From assembly GCA_045106735.1 (NCBI GenBank), contig JBGCEZ010000013.1, forward strand, positions 24,745 to 88,744: 64,000 bases of DNA. The letters are read 5' to 3'. A program made the translations under genes and the position numbers. This document shows, piece by piece, positions 7,461-16,053 of the stretch. The notes beneath the pieces are model-generated. The model was not told the origin of the DNA, did no database searches, and saw nothing but the letters and a program-made list of their open reading frames with translations. Each line of letters opens with the position of its first letter. Within the stretch, counting starts at the first letter, position 1. Source of the stretch: JBGCEZ01 sp045106735 (GTDB lineage Bacteria; Planctomycetota; Phycisphaerae; Phycisphaerales; SM1A02).

Positions 7461-9934
7461 CGATCGTCATCCTCATCGTCGAGATCGTCCTGGTCCACGC
7501 CGTCCTCGGCGTCCCGCAATTGCTGCATGGGATTGCGGTCACGCGATCGCTTGTACACCTCAAAGCGGCTGGCCACCGGCTTCGGCGGCCACGCATTGTC
7601 GGCCAACTCCACGTCCGCCGTCTCCTGCCGCGGATCGAGCAGGATCGACTCGATCTCGCGCTCGTTCATCACCAGGATCCGCACCGTTTCGCTGGACTTC
7701 TGCCAGATCTGGGCCGGGATGCGACGTTCTTCGACGGTTCCGTCGGTGTAGGTGAGCTCCAGAATCACCGGCATCGGAAGGCCGCCGACGTTTCGCACCG
7801 TCACCACGTGGAAGTTCACGCCCTCGAGTTCGAGCCAATCGGCTTCGTCATCCTCAAGGCGATCCATCATCCGATCCATGCGGCGGCGATCGCTGGGCAT
7901 CACGTCCAGCTCGTCGTACTCGTTGTAGAAGTCGAGCAGTTCCGGGAAGCGATCGGTACGACGCGGAATGCCAACATTGCGTTCCTTGGTGATCGTGTCG
8001 CGGATGGCGTCGCGATCCGCCTTGTCCGCTGCCGATCGGTCGTCCAGATCCATCGACGCCGTCGACCACGTGGCCACCGATTCGATGCCAAGGTCGACGT
8101 GCTCGGTGGAATAGAACCAACCTCGCCAGAACCAGTCGAGGTCGACGCCGGATGCATCTTCCATGGTGCGGAAGAAATCGGCCGGCTGTGGGTTCTTGAA
8201 CATCCACCGCCGAGCGTACGTGCGAAACGCATGGTCAAAGAGCTCGCGGCCCATCACCGTCTCACGGAGGATGTTCAGGGCGGTCGCCGGCTTGGCGTAC
8301 GCGTTGGCCCCGAACTGCAGAATCGACTCGCTGTTGGTCATGATCGGCACTTGGTTGGTGCTTCGCATGTACGCGACGATGTTCGCTGGATCGCCGCGTC
8401 GCGAGGGGTAATCTTCTTCCCACTCTTGCTCGGTCAGGAACTGCAGGAATGTATTGATTCCCTCGTCCATCCAGGTCCACTGACGTTCGTCGGAGTTGAC
8501 GATCATCGGGAAGTAGAAGTGCCCGACCTCGTGGATGATGACGCCGATCAGGCCGTACTTGGTGCGCTTCGTGTACGTCCCATCTTCTTCCGGCCGCGGG
8601 CCGTTGAAGCAGATCATCGGGTACTCCATCCCGCCGACGGGGCCGTTGACGCTGATGGCCACGGGGTACGGATACGGGAAGCTGTACTTCGAATAGACGT
8701 CCAGCGTGTGCATGATCGCGTGGGTCGAATACCGACTCCAAAGCGGTTCACCTTCGCTGGGGAAGAAGCTCATGCACCACACGCCGCGTCGCCCGCCGTC
8801 GAGTGTCGCCACATCGTGCAACTTGGCGTCCCAGGCGAAGGCCCGGCTGGAAGCCCAGGCGAAGTCGCGCACCATCTCGGCTTCGAAGATCCACGTCCGC
8901 CGGCCGTCGGCCGGAGTCGTTCGGTTCTCGTCCGCCTCGTCCGGCGTCACGATGAGCACCGGACGATCACTCGTCCGCGCTTCATTCAATCGCTCGAGAT
9001 GGGTTTCGTTCAGCACGTCTTCCGGGTTCACCAGTTCCCCGGTCGCGGTGACCACATGATCGTTCGGCACCTCGATGGCGACGCGGTAGTCACCAAACTC
9101 AAGGCTGAACTCGCCTCGGCCGAGGAACTGCTTGTTGTGCCAGCCGCGGGCGTCGGTGTACTGGCACATGCGCGGGAACCACTGGGCGACTTCGAACAGC
9201 ATCGTGCCATCGTCGAGTCGTTCGGCCCCGGCTCGGCCGCGGACTTCGCTTGAGAGGTTGATGACGTAGTTCCAGTCGATGTCGAACTGGACGACGTCGC
9301 CCGGATCCAGTGGATCCAGCAAGTCGATGCGCATCATCGTGTCGTTGATGACGTGCGGCAGGTCCGCGCCGCCCGTGAGTGCGACCCGAGTGATTTCGGC
9401 GCCGCCCTCGAACTGGCGACGTCGAACGATGCTCCGGAGTCCTCGGGGACTGACGTCTTCGAAGCTCGGGGCTTCCGAAATCATTGCCCCGTCGGAATCG
9501 GACGCGAACAAGTTTGGATCGATCTGCACCCACAGGTACTCGAGCCGGTCGGGCGAGTGGTTCGTGTAGGTGAGCGTTTCGCTGCCGGTCAGGCGGCGCG
9601 ATTCCTCATCCAATGAGATGCGGATGTCGTAGTCCACCCGCTGCTGCCAGTACGCGTGACCCGGAGCTCCGGACGCGGTCCGCTGGTCATTGGGGGTCGG
9701 CAGGACTTCTTCGAGCTGCCGGAATCGGTCCAGCCGGGTGCTTCGGACGATCGGGGCGGCATCGACGGTCACCTTGCCGGTTCGCGACTCGACCACGCCA
9801 TCCGCGGGCGGGACGAGGGCGGCACCTGACTGGGCATGAACGGGAGCGACCGCCCCGACGGCCAAGCCGATTCCGGCCAGAACGCGAAGGGCCGAACGGC
9901 GAAGCGAGCACGACAAGGAGCGTTGAATGGGCAT
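7457..9934 (-). CDS. M1 family zinc metallopeptidase, exported
   Basis: Gluzincin aminopeptidase-type protein of 825 residues. The zinc site is complete: HEVGH at residues 468-472 and the third ligand Glu491 in WMDEG, 18 residues downstream. The GAMEN-like exopeptidase motif is present as GGMEYP. The N-terminus has a signal peptide (hydrophobic stretch ending in VAPVHAQ). The C-terminal end is acidic (DDLDDEDDD). The ATG at 9934 is the clear start. It leads a two-gene unit with the DUF6702-like gene. The subgroup with a HEVGH motif and a long N-terminal beta domain occurs in planctomycetes and Bacteroidetes; substrate preference cannot be read from the sequence. Confidence 0.92.
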   Translation of the reverse strand: MPIQRSLSCSLRRSALRVLAGIGLAVGAVAPVHAQSGAALVPPADGVVESRTGKVTVDAAPIVRSTRLDRFRQLEEVLPTPNDQRTASGAPGHAYWQQRVDYDIRISLDEESRRLTGSETLTYTNHSPDRLEYLWVQIDPNLFASDSDGAMISEAPSFEDVSPRGLRSIVRRRQFEGGAEITRVALTGGADLPHVINDTMMRIDLLDPLDPGDVVQFDIDWNYVINLSSEVRGRAGAERLDDGTMLFEVAQWFPRMCQYTDARGWHNKQFLGRGEFSLEFGDYRVAIEVPNDHVVTATGELVNPEDVLNETHLERLNEARTSDRPVLIVTPDEADENRTTPADGRRTWIFEAEMVRDFAWASSRAFAWDAKLHDVATLDGGRRGVWCMSFFPSEGEPLWSRYSTHAIMHTLDVYSKYSFPYPYPVAISVNGPVGGMEYPMICFNGPRPEEDGTYTKRTKYGLIGVIIHEVGHFYFPMIVNSDERQWTWMDEGINTFLQFLTEQEWEEDYPSRRGDPANIVAYMRSTNQVPIMTNSESILQFGANAYAKPATALNILRETVMGRELFDHAFRTYARRWMFKNPQPADFFRTMEDASGVDLDWFWRGWFYSTEHVDLGIESVATWSTASMDLDDRSAADKADRDAIRDTITKERNVGIPRRTDRFPELLDFYNEYDELDVMPSDRRRMDRMMDRLEDDEADWLELEGVNFHVVTVRNVGGLPMPVILELTYTDGTVEERRIPAQIWQKSSETVRILVMNEREIESILLDPRQETADVELADNAWPPKPVASRFEVYKRSRDRNPMQQLRDAEDGVDQDDLDDEDDDR

Positions 9935-10293
9935 GCCGGATGGTAGCGGGCCGGAAGGTTCCGGTTGCTTGACCGCGGACGAACGGTCGAGGGCGAAGGC
10001 TCAGGGATGACCGTCAATGAGCGTCAATGACCGGTGGTGACCGGTGGTGACCGGTGATCGATCGGTGGTGACCCGGCGATGGAAGGACTTGACGGGCCGC
10101 CGAACGACCCACGGGGCCATTGGCGAGACCGAGCAGCCCGTTGAAAACCCCGCTCCCGTCCTGAGCACGATCATTCCGCCCCTCGCGTTGTCGCCGAATC
10201 TTGGCGCAATCGAGTGGATACGCCTTCGATTCGGCTCCGCGCGAGGGACGGAAGCATCGCACTCAGGGCGAGACGGGCGTCTTCAACGGGCCG
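9935..10293. other. 359-bp intergenic region between M1 peptidase and rrf2
   Basis: Contains a 10-bp direct repeat (tgaccggtgg) at about 10028-10057 and a long fold-back element described separately. The rest should hold the promoter of the M1 peptidase unit. No credible coding frame was found. Confidence 0.7.
10028..10057. repeat. 10-bp direct repeat, three copies
   Basis: Three head-to-tail copies of tgaccggtgg, the last with one change. They lie about 95-125 bp upstream of the M1 peptidase start, so they could affect its promoter, but there is no direct sign of that. Confidence 0.85.
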
Positions 10294-10295
10294 CT
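10132..10295 (-). repeat. long imperfect palindrome (fold-back element)
   Basis: Arms of about 65 nt face each other around a centre near 10213. Pairing 10136-10200 against 10228-10291 gives about 50 Watson-Crick pairs in 64 positions with one bulge, plus a GGCG/CGCC inner stem at 10203-10206/10221-10224. The outer end overlaps the rrf2 stop codon. At least five mismatches become G-U pairs in minus-strand RNA and two in plus-strand RNA, which favours a structure in the rrf2 transcript. It could be a terminator or stabiliser of that mRNA, or a MITE-like remnant. Confidence 0.8.
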
Positions 10296-10863
10296 AGCGA
10301 GTCGCCCCGCCGCGGGCCCGCCGAGACGCGCGGTACGAATGTCGGTCGGCAGGTTCTGCGTGTCCGTTGGAATCGGCGGTTCCATTCGGCGGGGCATGGC
10401 CGTTCGTCGTTCCGGCCACGACCGGGATCACTTCAGCCGGCCGGAGCCCCTCGTCCTGGTATCGACGCCGGAAGTCCTCGAACGTCGTCTCGTGCAGCAT
10501 TCGGTCCAGGGTCTCCTTCAGATCGACCAGCCGATCATGGAGCGCACACGCCTCACCCACGCCGCAAATCCCACCCCCGAACGGACACTCGACGCTCGAG
10601 TCCTCCCGTTCGAAGAGCCGGTAGACATCGAAGATCGTGATGTCCCCGGGCGTGCGAGCGAGCATGTAACCTCCGCCCGGTCCGGGAGATCCGTCAACCA
10701 GCCCCGCTTGCGAGAGCGTCGAGAGAATCTTGCCGACGAAGGGACGCTGGAGCCCTCGGTCCGTCGCGATCTCCGTGGCGGAGAGGCGCGTCCGACCTTC
10801 GTCGTACACCTCAGCCAGTCGACTCATCGCCGCGATCGCCGTCTCGGTTTGCTTTCCGTACAT
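10294..10863 (-). CDS. Rrf2-family transcriptional regulator, probable Fe-S sensor
   Basis: Protein of 189 residues, starting at ATG 10863 (MYGKQTETAIAAMSRL), the typical Rrf2 start; an aaagg sequence precedes it. The N-terminal winged helix is followed by the dimerisation helix and a cysteine loop CPFGGGICGVGEAC with three Cys, the usual ligands of a labile Fe-S cluster in IscR/NsrR/RsrR relatives. A C-terminal tail of about 40 residues is rich in Asn, Gly and His and looks disordered. The gene is divergent from the cbb3 oxidase operon, with candidate operators between, so control of ccoNO by redox, NO or iron state is a reasonable inference. The ligand sensed is unknown. Confidence 0.88.
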   Translation of the reverse strand: MYGKQTETAIAAMSRLAEVYDEGRTRLSATEIATDRGLQRPFVGKILSTLSQAGLVDGSPGPGGGYMLARTPGDITIFDVYRLFEREDSSVECPFGGGICGVGEACALHDRLVDLKETLDRMLHETTFEDFRRRYQDEGLRPAEVIPVVAGTTNGHAPPNGTADSNGHAEPADRHSYRASRRARGGATR

Positions 10864-11173
10864 CGCTGCGCCTTTCAGGGCGATCCGATGGCGGGTCGCC
10901 AGCGGCTCAGTGAGATCGTCGTTCGTGGCCCACGCGAAGCGCGCAAGGGTGGCCTTCCCCGGTCCAAGTTCAAGCCTACGCGACATTTCGGCGAAAACAC
11001 AGAGACACATGTCCACAATTCTGTGTAAATGTCGATATGTTTATCCGCAATTCCTGACAGGAGCCCCTGAGCGTCGATTCGGTCGCCCTGGCTCCGGGAA
11101 GTCCCCGGTTCGATTTTCGGCGGCGTGGAACGTCGCCGACACCGACCAGTCCCGAACAGTGAGTGATCGAGCG
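10864..11173. promoter_or_regulatory. divergent rrf2/ccoNO control region
   Basis: 310 bp shared by rrf2 (left) and the cbb3 operon (right). It is the most A+T-rich stretch nearby around 10985-11050, and holds the nested dyads at 10981-11034. The segment 11041-11173 would be the ccoNO leader. No convincing FNR-type box (TTGAT-N4-ATCAA) was seen. Confidence 0.6.
10981..11034. promoter_or_regulatory. nested inverted repeats, candidate Rrf2 operator
   Basis: Two perfect dyads are nested. cgacattt at 10981-10988 pairs with aaatgtcg at 11027-11034, and acacag at 10997-11002 pairs with ctgtgt at 11021-11026. A third palindrome, acatgt, sits in the middle at 11007-11012. Rrf2 proteins bind dyads as dimers, and the divergent rrf2 gene makes this a natural operator. 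Assignment to this regulator is inference. Confidence 0.55.
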
Positions 11174-13525
11174 ATGAGTACGACGCCGCACGACGCGATG
11201 GCCGACCAAACCGCCCCCTCGGCCCCGGAGTCCCCGCCAGCCGACGGATCGGCAGCCGCCGGGCTTGAGACGTTCAGCTACGACGATGACATCAGCCGCA
11301 AGTTTGCCACCGCGACCATCGTGTGGGGCATCGTCGGCATGGTGGTTGGCGTGCTCATCGCCCTGCAGATGGTGCTGCCCCAACTGAACGTGGCCGAGTG
11401 GCTCACCTTCGGGCGACTGCGTCCGCTCCACACGAACGCGGTCATCTTCGCCTTCGCCGGCAACGCGATTTTCACCGCGGTCTACTACTCGACCCAGCGG
11501 CTCTGCAAGTGCCGCATGTGGTCCGACACGCTCGGACGCGTGCACTTCTGGGGCTGGCAGGCCATCATCGTGTCCGCCGCGATCACCCTGCCACTTGGCT
11601 TCAGCCAGAGCCGCGAATACGCGGAACTCGAATGGCCAATCGATATCGCCATCACCGTGGTGTGGGTCATCTTCGCGGTCAACTTCTTCATGACCTTGAA
11701 GAATCGCCGCGAACGACACCTCTACGTCGCGCTTTGGTTTTACATCGCGTCCATCATCGCGGTGGCGGTACTGCACGTCTTCAATAACGTGTGGGTGATC
11801 GCCGGCCCGATGAAGAGCTACTCCGTGTACGCCGGCGTGCAAGACGCGTTCATGCAGTGGTGGTACGGCCACAACGCCGTTGCCTTCTTCCTGACGACGC
11901 CGTTCCTGGGGATGATGTATTACTTCCTCCCCAAGGCAGCGAACAAGCCGGTCTTTAGTTACCGACTGTCGATCGTCCACTTCTGGTCACTGGTGTTCAT
12001 CTACATCTGGGCCGGCCCCCACCACCTGCACTACACGTCACTTCCCGCGTGGGCGTCGACCCTCGGCATGCTCTTCTCGCTGATGCTCTGGATGCCGTCC
12101 TGGGGCGGCATGATCAACGGTCTCCTGACCCTTCGCGGGGCATGGGACCGCGTACGGGAAGAGCCCATCCTGAAGTTCTTCGTCGTCGGCGTGACCTTCT
12201 ACGGCATGTCCACCTTCGAAGGCCCCATGCTGTCGATCAAGGCCGTCAACGGCCTGTCGCACTACACCGATTGGACCATCGCCCACGTGCACGCCGCCGC
12301 GCTCGGCTGGAACGGCATGATGACGTTCGGCATGCTGTACTGGCTCACGCCCCGGATTTTCCAGACCAAGCTCTGGAGCCCGAAGCTGATGGGCACCCAC
12401 TTCTGGATGGCCACCATCGGCATCTTGCTCTACGTGGTACCGATCTATTGGGCCGGCATCACCCAGGGACTCATGTGGCGTGCGTTCACGCCCGAAGGCG
12501 CCTTGGCCTACCCCGACTTCGTCACGACCGTTCAGAAGCTGATGCCCTTCTACTGGCTCCGCGTGATCGGTGGCGCCCTGTTCGTTGTCGGCGGCCTGAG
12601 CTGCGCCCTGAACATGTTCATGACTTGGGTCAACCGACCGAAGACATACGACGTGCCGGTGCATACGGCCGCTCCGCTCACTCCGGATTACAACGACGCC
12701 CCGCTGCCGCCGAGCCGGCTGGCCGATGCGAACATCCTCGACTTTGGTCATCGCCTGGACCGATTCATGCAAGGCCACTGGCACCGCCGGTGGGAAAGGC
12801 TTCCGTTCCGCTTCACCGTCTGGGTCTTTGTCGCCGTTGCCGTCGCATCGCTCTTCGAGATCATTCCGACGTTCGCCATCAAATCGAACGTCACCACGAT
12901 TGACACCGTCAAACCGTACACATCGCTCGAGTTGCTCGGCCGCGATATCTACATCGAAGAGGGGTGCTACAACTGCCACTCGCAGATGATCCGTCCGATT
13001 CACGCGGAGACCGAACGCTACGGCGAGTTCTCCAAGGGTGGCGAGTTCGTGTACGACCACCCGTTCCAATGGGGCAGCCGCCGCATCGGTCCGGACTTGC
13101 ACCGCGTGGGCGGCACGTTGAGCTTTGACTGGCACTGGCGGCACTTCGTCGACCCGGCGCGCATGACGCGTGGATCGATCATGCCCCCTTACCCGCACCT
13201 GCTGAAGAAGGAACTCAACTTCGAGGAAGCGAAGTCCCGCGTCCGGGCGATGCAGTTGCTCGGCGTGCCGTACACCGATCAAGAGGTGGACGACGCCGTG
13301 CAGATGGCCAAGGATCAGGCCATGGCCCTGACCCAGGAGTTGATCGAACTCGACGGCGAAGAAGCCTTGCCCTCCGCCGAACAGTGCCCCCCGGGACTGG
13401 AGAACGCCCAGGTCGTTGCCTTGGTCGCCTACCTCCAACGCCTGGGGACCGACATCCACGCCGCCCCGGAAGCCGAGGTACCGCCGGTGGCCATGGCCGA
13501 CGCGGAGGTGACCGATGCCCGCTGA
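11174..13525 (+). CDS. ccoNO: cbb3-type cytochrome c oxidase, CcoN-CcoO fusion
   Basis: Fused catalytic subunit I and monohaem cytochrome c subunit II of the high-affinity cbb3 terminal oxidase, in the inner membrane. At 783 residues it equals CcoN plus CcoO. CcoN part: haem ligand His86 (LHTNAV), Cu-B ligands His233 (YGHNAV) and His283-284 (PHHLHY), and haem ligands His371 and His373 (AHVHAAALGWN), with about 12-14 membrane helices. CcoO part: a further helix near residue 555, the haem c motif CYNCH at 598-602 and PPYPHL as in CcoO. ATG 11174 follows the control region. Fusions of this kind are known in some lineages. It heads the cco operon and is probably controlled by the divergent Rrf2 protein. 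Confidence 0.95.
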   Translation: MSTTPHDAMADQTAPSAPESPPADGSAAAGLETFSYDDDISRKFATATIVWGIVGMVVGVLIALQMVLPQLNVAEWLTFGRLRPLHTNAVIFAFAGNAIFTAVYYSTQRLCKCRMWSDTLGRVHFWGWQAIIVSAAITLPLGFSQSREYAELEWPIDIAITVVWVIFAVNFFMTLKNRRERHLYVALWFYIASIIAVAVLHVFNNVWVIAGPMKSYSVYAGVQDAFMQWWYGHNAVAFFLTTPFLGMMYYFLPKAANKPVFSYRLSIVHFWSLVFIYIWAGPHHLHYTSLPAWASTLGMLFSLMLWMPSWGGMINGLLTLRGAWDRVREEPILKFFVVGVTFYGMSTFEGPMLSIKAVNGLSHYTDWTIAHVHAAALGWNGMMTFGMLYWLTPRIFQTKLWSPKLMGTHFWMATIGILLYVVPIYWAGITQGLMWRAFTPEGALAYPDFVTTVQKLMPFYWLRVIGGALFVVGGLSCALNMFMTWVNRPKTYDVPVHTAAPLTPDYNDAPLPPSRLADANILDFGHRLDRFMQGHWHRRWERLPFRFTVWVFVAVAVASLFEIIPTFAIKSNVTTIDTVKPYTSLELLGRDIYIEEGCYNCHSQMIRPIHAETERYGEFSKGGEFVYDHPFQWGSRRIGPDLHRVGGTLSFDWHWRHFVDPARMTRGSIMPPYPHLLKKELNFEEAKSRVRAMQLLGVPYTDQEVDDAVQMAKDQAMALTQELIELDGEEALPSAEQCPPGLENAQVVALVAYLQRLGTDIHAAPEAEVPPVAMADAEVTDAR

Positions 13526-13727
13526 ATCCGAATTCACGGACCTGTTCATCCAGGTCGGACTCGTCATCTTCCTGACGGTCTTTTTCGCCATCCTCATCTG
13601 GACGCTGGTGGGCCGTCGTGATCGCTTCGCCCGTCACGCCCAGATTCCCCTGAGCGACGAACCCGTCACGCCGGTCGGCGACGACGCCAACCGCCACGAC
13701 CACGAACCCACCCGCGGGGGAGCTTGA
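13515..13727 (+). CDS. ccoQ: CcoQ/FixQ-like small membrane subunit
   Basis: Protein of 70 residues with one transmembrane helix (residues of about 10-32) followed by a short basic, polar tail (GRRDRFARHAQIPLSDE). Size, position between ccoNO and ccoP, and layout match CcoQ, the small subunit that stabilises the cbb3 complex. Its ATG overlaps the end of ccoNO by 11 bp, and ccoP starts 3 bp after its stop. Sequence identity in CcoQ is always low, so the call leans on context. Confidence 0.8.
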   Translation: MPAESEFTDLFIQVGLVIFLTVFFAILIWTLVGRRDRFARHAQIPLSDEPVTPVGDDANRHDHEPTRGGA

Positions 13728-13730
13728 ACC

Positions 13731-14444
13731 ATGAGCCAGACCAACCACCCCGAACCTCCGAAGGCCGACGCCGACGGTTCATTGCTCGATCATGCCTACG
13801 ACGGCATCCAAGAGTTCGACAATCCACTGCCGAGCTGGTGGACGAGCCTGTGGGCCTTGAGCGTCGTCTTCTCCGTTGCGTACGTCGCCTGGTTCCATTT
13901 GGGCGAGGGGGCGTCGGTGGAAGAGCAGTACGAAGCGGCGGCCACCCGCCACGTCGAGCGTTTGGTCGCCGCCCTCGGCGATGTCGGCTCCGATGATGCC
14001 GGCATCCTGACCGTCATGCACCGAGAGGACATGATGGCCGGTGCCGCGTCGATCTTCCGTGGCAACTGTGCTCAATGCCACAGTCAGGACGGCGGTGGCA
14101 ACATCGGTCCGAACCTCACCGATGAAGCGTTCATCAACGTCGCCACGCCGAGTGATCTGTACAGCATCATCGCCGACGGCATTGCCGGCACCTCCATGCC
14201 CGCGTGGAGCAACCGCTTGAGTGAACCTCAGATTCTGCTGGTCGCCGGATACGTCGCGTCACTGCGCGGCACCGAGCCGGCTCAGGAGATTGCCGCCCAA
14301 GGTGATCCGATCCCGACGTGGGAAGAGTTTGAACGCGATCTCGGTCTCGAGTTCGATGCCGAGGGCAAGCCAATCGAAGGCGCTGGTGCGGAAACCGACT
14401 CATCGGCATCCGCCAACGAGCTGGACGACGTTGATCGCGGCTGA
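13731..14444 (+). CDS. ccoP: cbb3 oxidase cytochrome c subunit CcoP, single haem
   Basis: Electron-accepting cytochrome c subunit of the cbb3 oxidase, 237 residues. The N-terminus has the CcoP signature YDGIQEFDNPLPSWW before a transmembrane helix at about 42-60. One haem c site, CAQCH near residue 111, and the distal ligand in SMPAWSN are present. Proteobacterial CcoP has two CxxCH sites and about 300 residues; here only one exists, so electron entry differs or relies on the CcoO haem. The C-terminal 40 residues are acidic and low in complexity. It ends about 90 bp before ccoG. Confidence 0.9.
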   Translation: MSQTNHPEPPKADADGSLLDHAYDGIQEFDNPLPSWWTSLWALSVVFSVAYVAWFHLGEGASVEEQYEAAATRHVERLVAALGDVGSDDAGILTVMHREDMMAGAASIFRGNCAQCHSQDGGGNIGPNLTDEAFINVATPSDLYSIIADGIAGTSMPAWSNRLSEPQILLVAGYVASLRGTEPAQEIAAQGDPIPTWEEFERDLGLEFDAEGKPIEGAGAETDSSASANELDDVDRG

Positions 14445-14532
14445 CCCCCTTCGGCTCCCTGGTTGATCGAAGCTTCGCGCGAGGTCGACCCGAGCCGGCC
14501 TCTCCGTTCGGCAGTTGCAAGGCAACAGAGCA

Positions 14533-16044
14533 ATGACCCAAGCCCCCAACGAACAGGTCCTTTCGACCCTCAATCGCGACGGCAGCCGACGTTGGCTCGA
14601 CCCGAAGATTTCGCCCGGTCGATTCTGGCGGCGACGTCGCGTGGTTGGATTCGGACTCATCGCGCTCTTCGTTGCATTGCCGTGGATCCCGATCAACGGC
14701 AAGCCAGCGGTCTTGCTCGACCTCCCGGCACGAGAGTTCACGATCCTTGGGGCGACCTTTCTCCCCACGGACACGCTGCTCTTCGGCCTGCTCATGGCCA
14801 GCGTCTTCGTCGCCATCTTTCTGATGACCGCCCTCTTTGGCCGCATTTGGTGCGGCTGGGCGTGCCCGCAGACGGTGTACATGGAGTTCGTCTTTCGGCC
14901 GATTGAGCGGTTCTTTCTGGGCCGCCCGACGGGAAACAAGGGCCAGCACCCGGCCGTTTCGACTGGCCGACGACTGGCCATGTACGCAACGTACCTGTTG
15001 ATCTGTCTCTTGCTGGCCCACGTCTTCCTGTCATACTTCATCGGCACGGCCCGGCTGTTCGACTGGATGCAACAGTCGCCGCTCGAGCACCCGCGGGCCT
15101 TCTTGATCGTGGCCGCAGTCACCGCGATGATGATGTTCGACTTCGCTTTCTTTCGCGAACAACTGTGCATCGTCGCGTGCCCGTACGGTCGCCTGCAATC
15201 CGTGCTGCTCGATCGACAGTCGAAGATCGTGGCGTACGACGAGCAACGTGGCGAGCCGCGCGGTCGCGCGACCGCCCGAACGAAGCAGGGACTGAACGCC
15301 GACCAGGACGCCCATGCCGACGTCGGTTTGCCGGTCCTCGGAGACTGCGTGGACTGCACGATGTGCGTCCAGGTATGCCCGACGGGCATCGACATTCGCA
15401 AGGGCCTCCAAATGGAGTGCGTCAACTGCACCCAATGCATGGATGCATGCGATGCCGTGATGTCCCGCCTCAAGCGTCCATTGGGCTTGATTCGCTACTC
15501 GTCGCAAGACGAAATGGAACGCGGCGAGCGAAAGCTTCTCCGGCCGCGGGTCGTGATCTACCCAGCACTCCTGGCCGTCTTGTTGGGACTGTTTGCGGTG
15601 GCGGTCGTTGGCCGCAAGCCGGTCGATGTCACCTTGCTCCGGGCCATCGAACGTCCGTATCTTGCTTTGCCAACGGGTGAGATCGAGAACAGCATTCGTA
15701 TCAACCTCGTCAATCGAACCGACGAACGTCGCACGTACACGTTCGCCATCGACGATCTGGACGGGGCGGAACTTCGACTCCAAGAAGAAGCCGTGGTGAT
15801 CGAGCCGGGTGCGACCCGGACGGTCACCGCGAGCATCGTGGTGCCGCGGGAAGCATTCTCCGGCGGATTCGCCGACTGCCGCATCCGCGTCGAAGACGAC
15901 ACCGGGTTCGTTGGCCGCTACGACATGCCGCTCCAAGGCCCCTCGCGCCGGAGAGCAACGTCATTCCATCGCCCGGACGACCACTCGATCGATTCCCTCG
16001 CCCACGTCGATTCGGCTTCTTTCGCTCATCTCGCACTCCGTTGA
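14533..16044 (+). CDS. ccoG: CcoG/RdxA-type membrane ferredoxin, cbb3 assembly
   Basis: Polyferredoxin-like membrane protein linked to copper handling for cbb3 oxidase (family knowledge: Cu(II) reductase in CcoG of other bacteria). At 503 residues the length is typical. Two 4Fe-4S motifs are seen, CVDCTMCVQVCPTG and CVNCTQCMDAC, with further Cys in CGWACPQT and CIVACPYG. About five membrane helices precede and follow the cluster region, and the C-terminus is an Ig-like FixG domain. ATG 14533 (MTQAPNEQV) was preferred over an ATG six codons upstream. It is the fourth gene of the cco operon, with fixH-like 9 bp after. Confidence 0.94.
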   Translation: MTQAPNEQVLSTLNRDGSRRWLDPKISPGRFWRRRRVVGFGLIALFVALPWIPINGKPAVLLDLPAREFTILGATFLPTDTLLFGLLMASVFVAIFLMTALFGRIWCGWACPQTVYMEFVFRPIERFFLGRPTGNKGQHPAVSTGRRLAMYATYLLICLLLAHVFLSYFIGTARLFDWMQQSPLEHPRAFLIVAAVTAMMMFDFAFFREQLCIVACPYGRLQSVLLDRQSKIVAYDEQRGEPRGRATARTKQGLNADQDAHADVGLPVLGDCVDCTMCVQVCPTGIDIRKGLQMECVNCTQCMDACDAVMSRLKRPLGLIRYSSQDEMERGERKLLRPRVVIYPALLAVLLGLFAVAVVGRKPVDVTLLRAIERPYLALPTGEIENSIRINLVNRTDERRTYTFAIDDLDGAELRLQEEAVVIEPGATRTVTASIVVPREAFSGGFADCRIRVEDDTGFVGRYDMPLQGPSRRRATSFHRPDDHSIDSLAHVDSASFAHLALR

Positions 16045-16053
16045 GATCATCCC

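Noticed and set aside
7433..9253. 606-codon open frame antisense to the M1 peptidase
   Set aside because: Shadow frame; the zinc site and signal peptide lie on the minus strand.
9935..10293. Intact insertion sequence at the fold-back element
   Set aside because: No transposase frame and no flanking target duplication that I could find; only a MITE-like origin remains possible.
10730..11173. N-terminal extension of ccoNO to base 10730
   Set aside because: It would run through the rrf2 gene and the control region; the CcoN protein starts naturally at ATG 11174.
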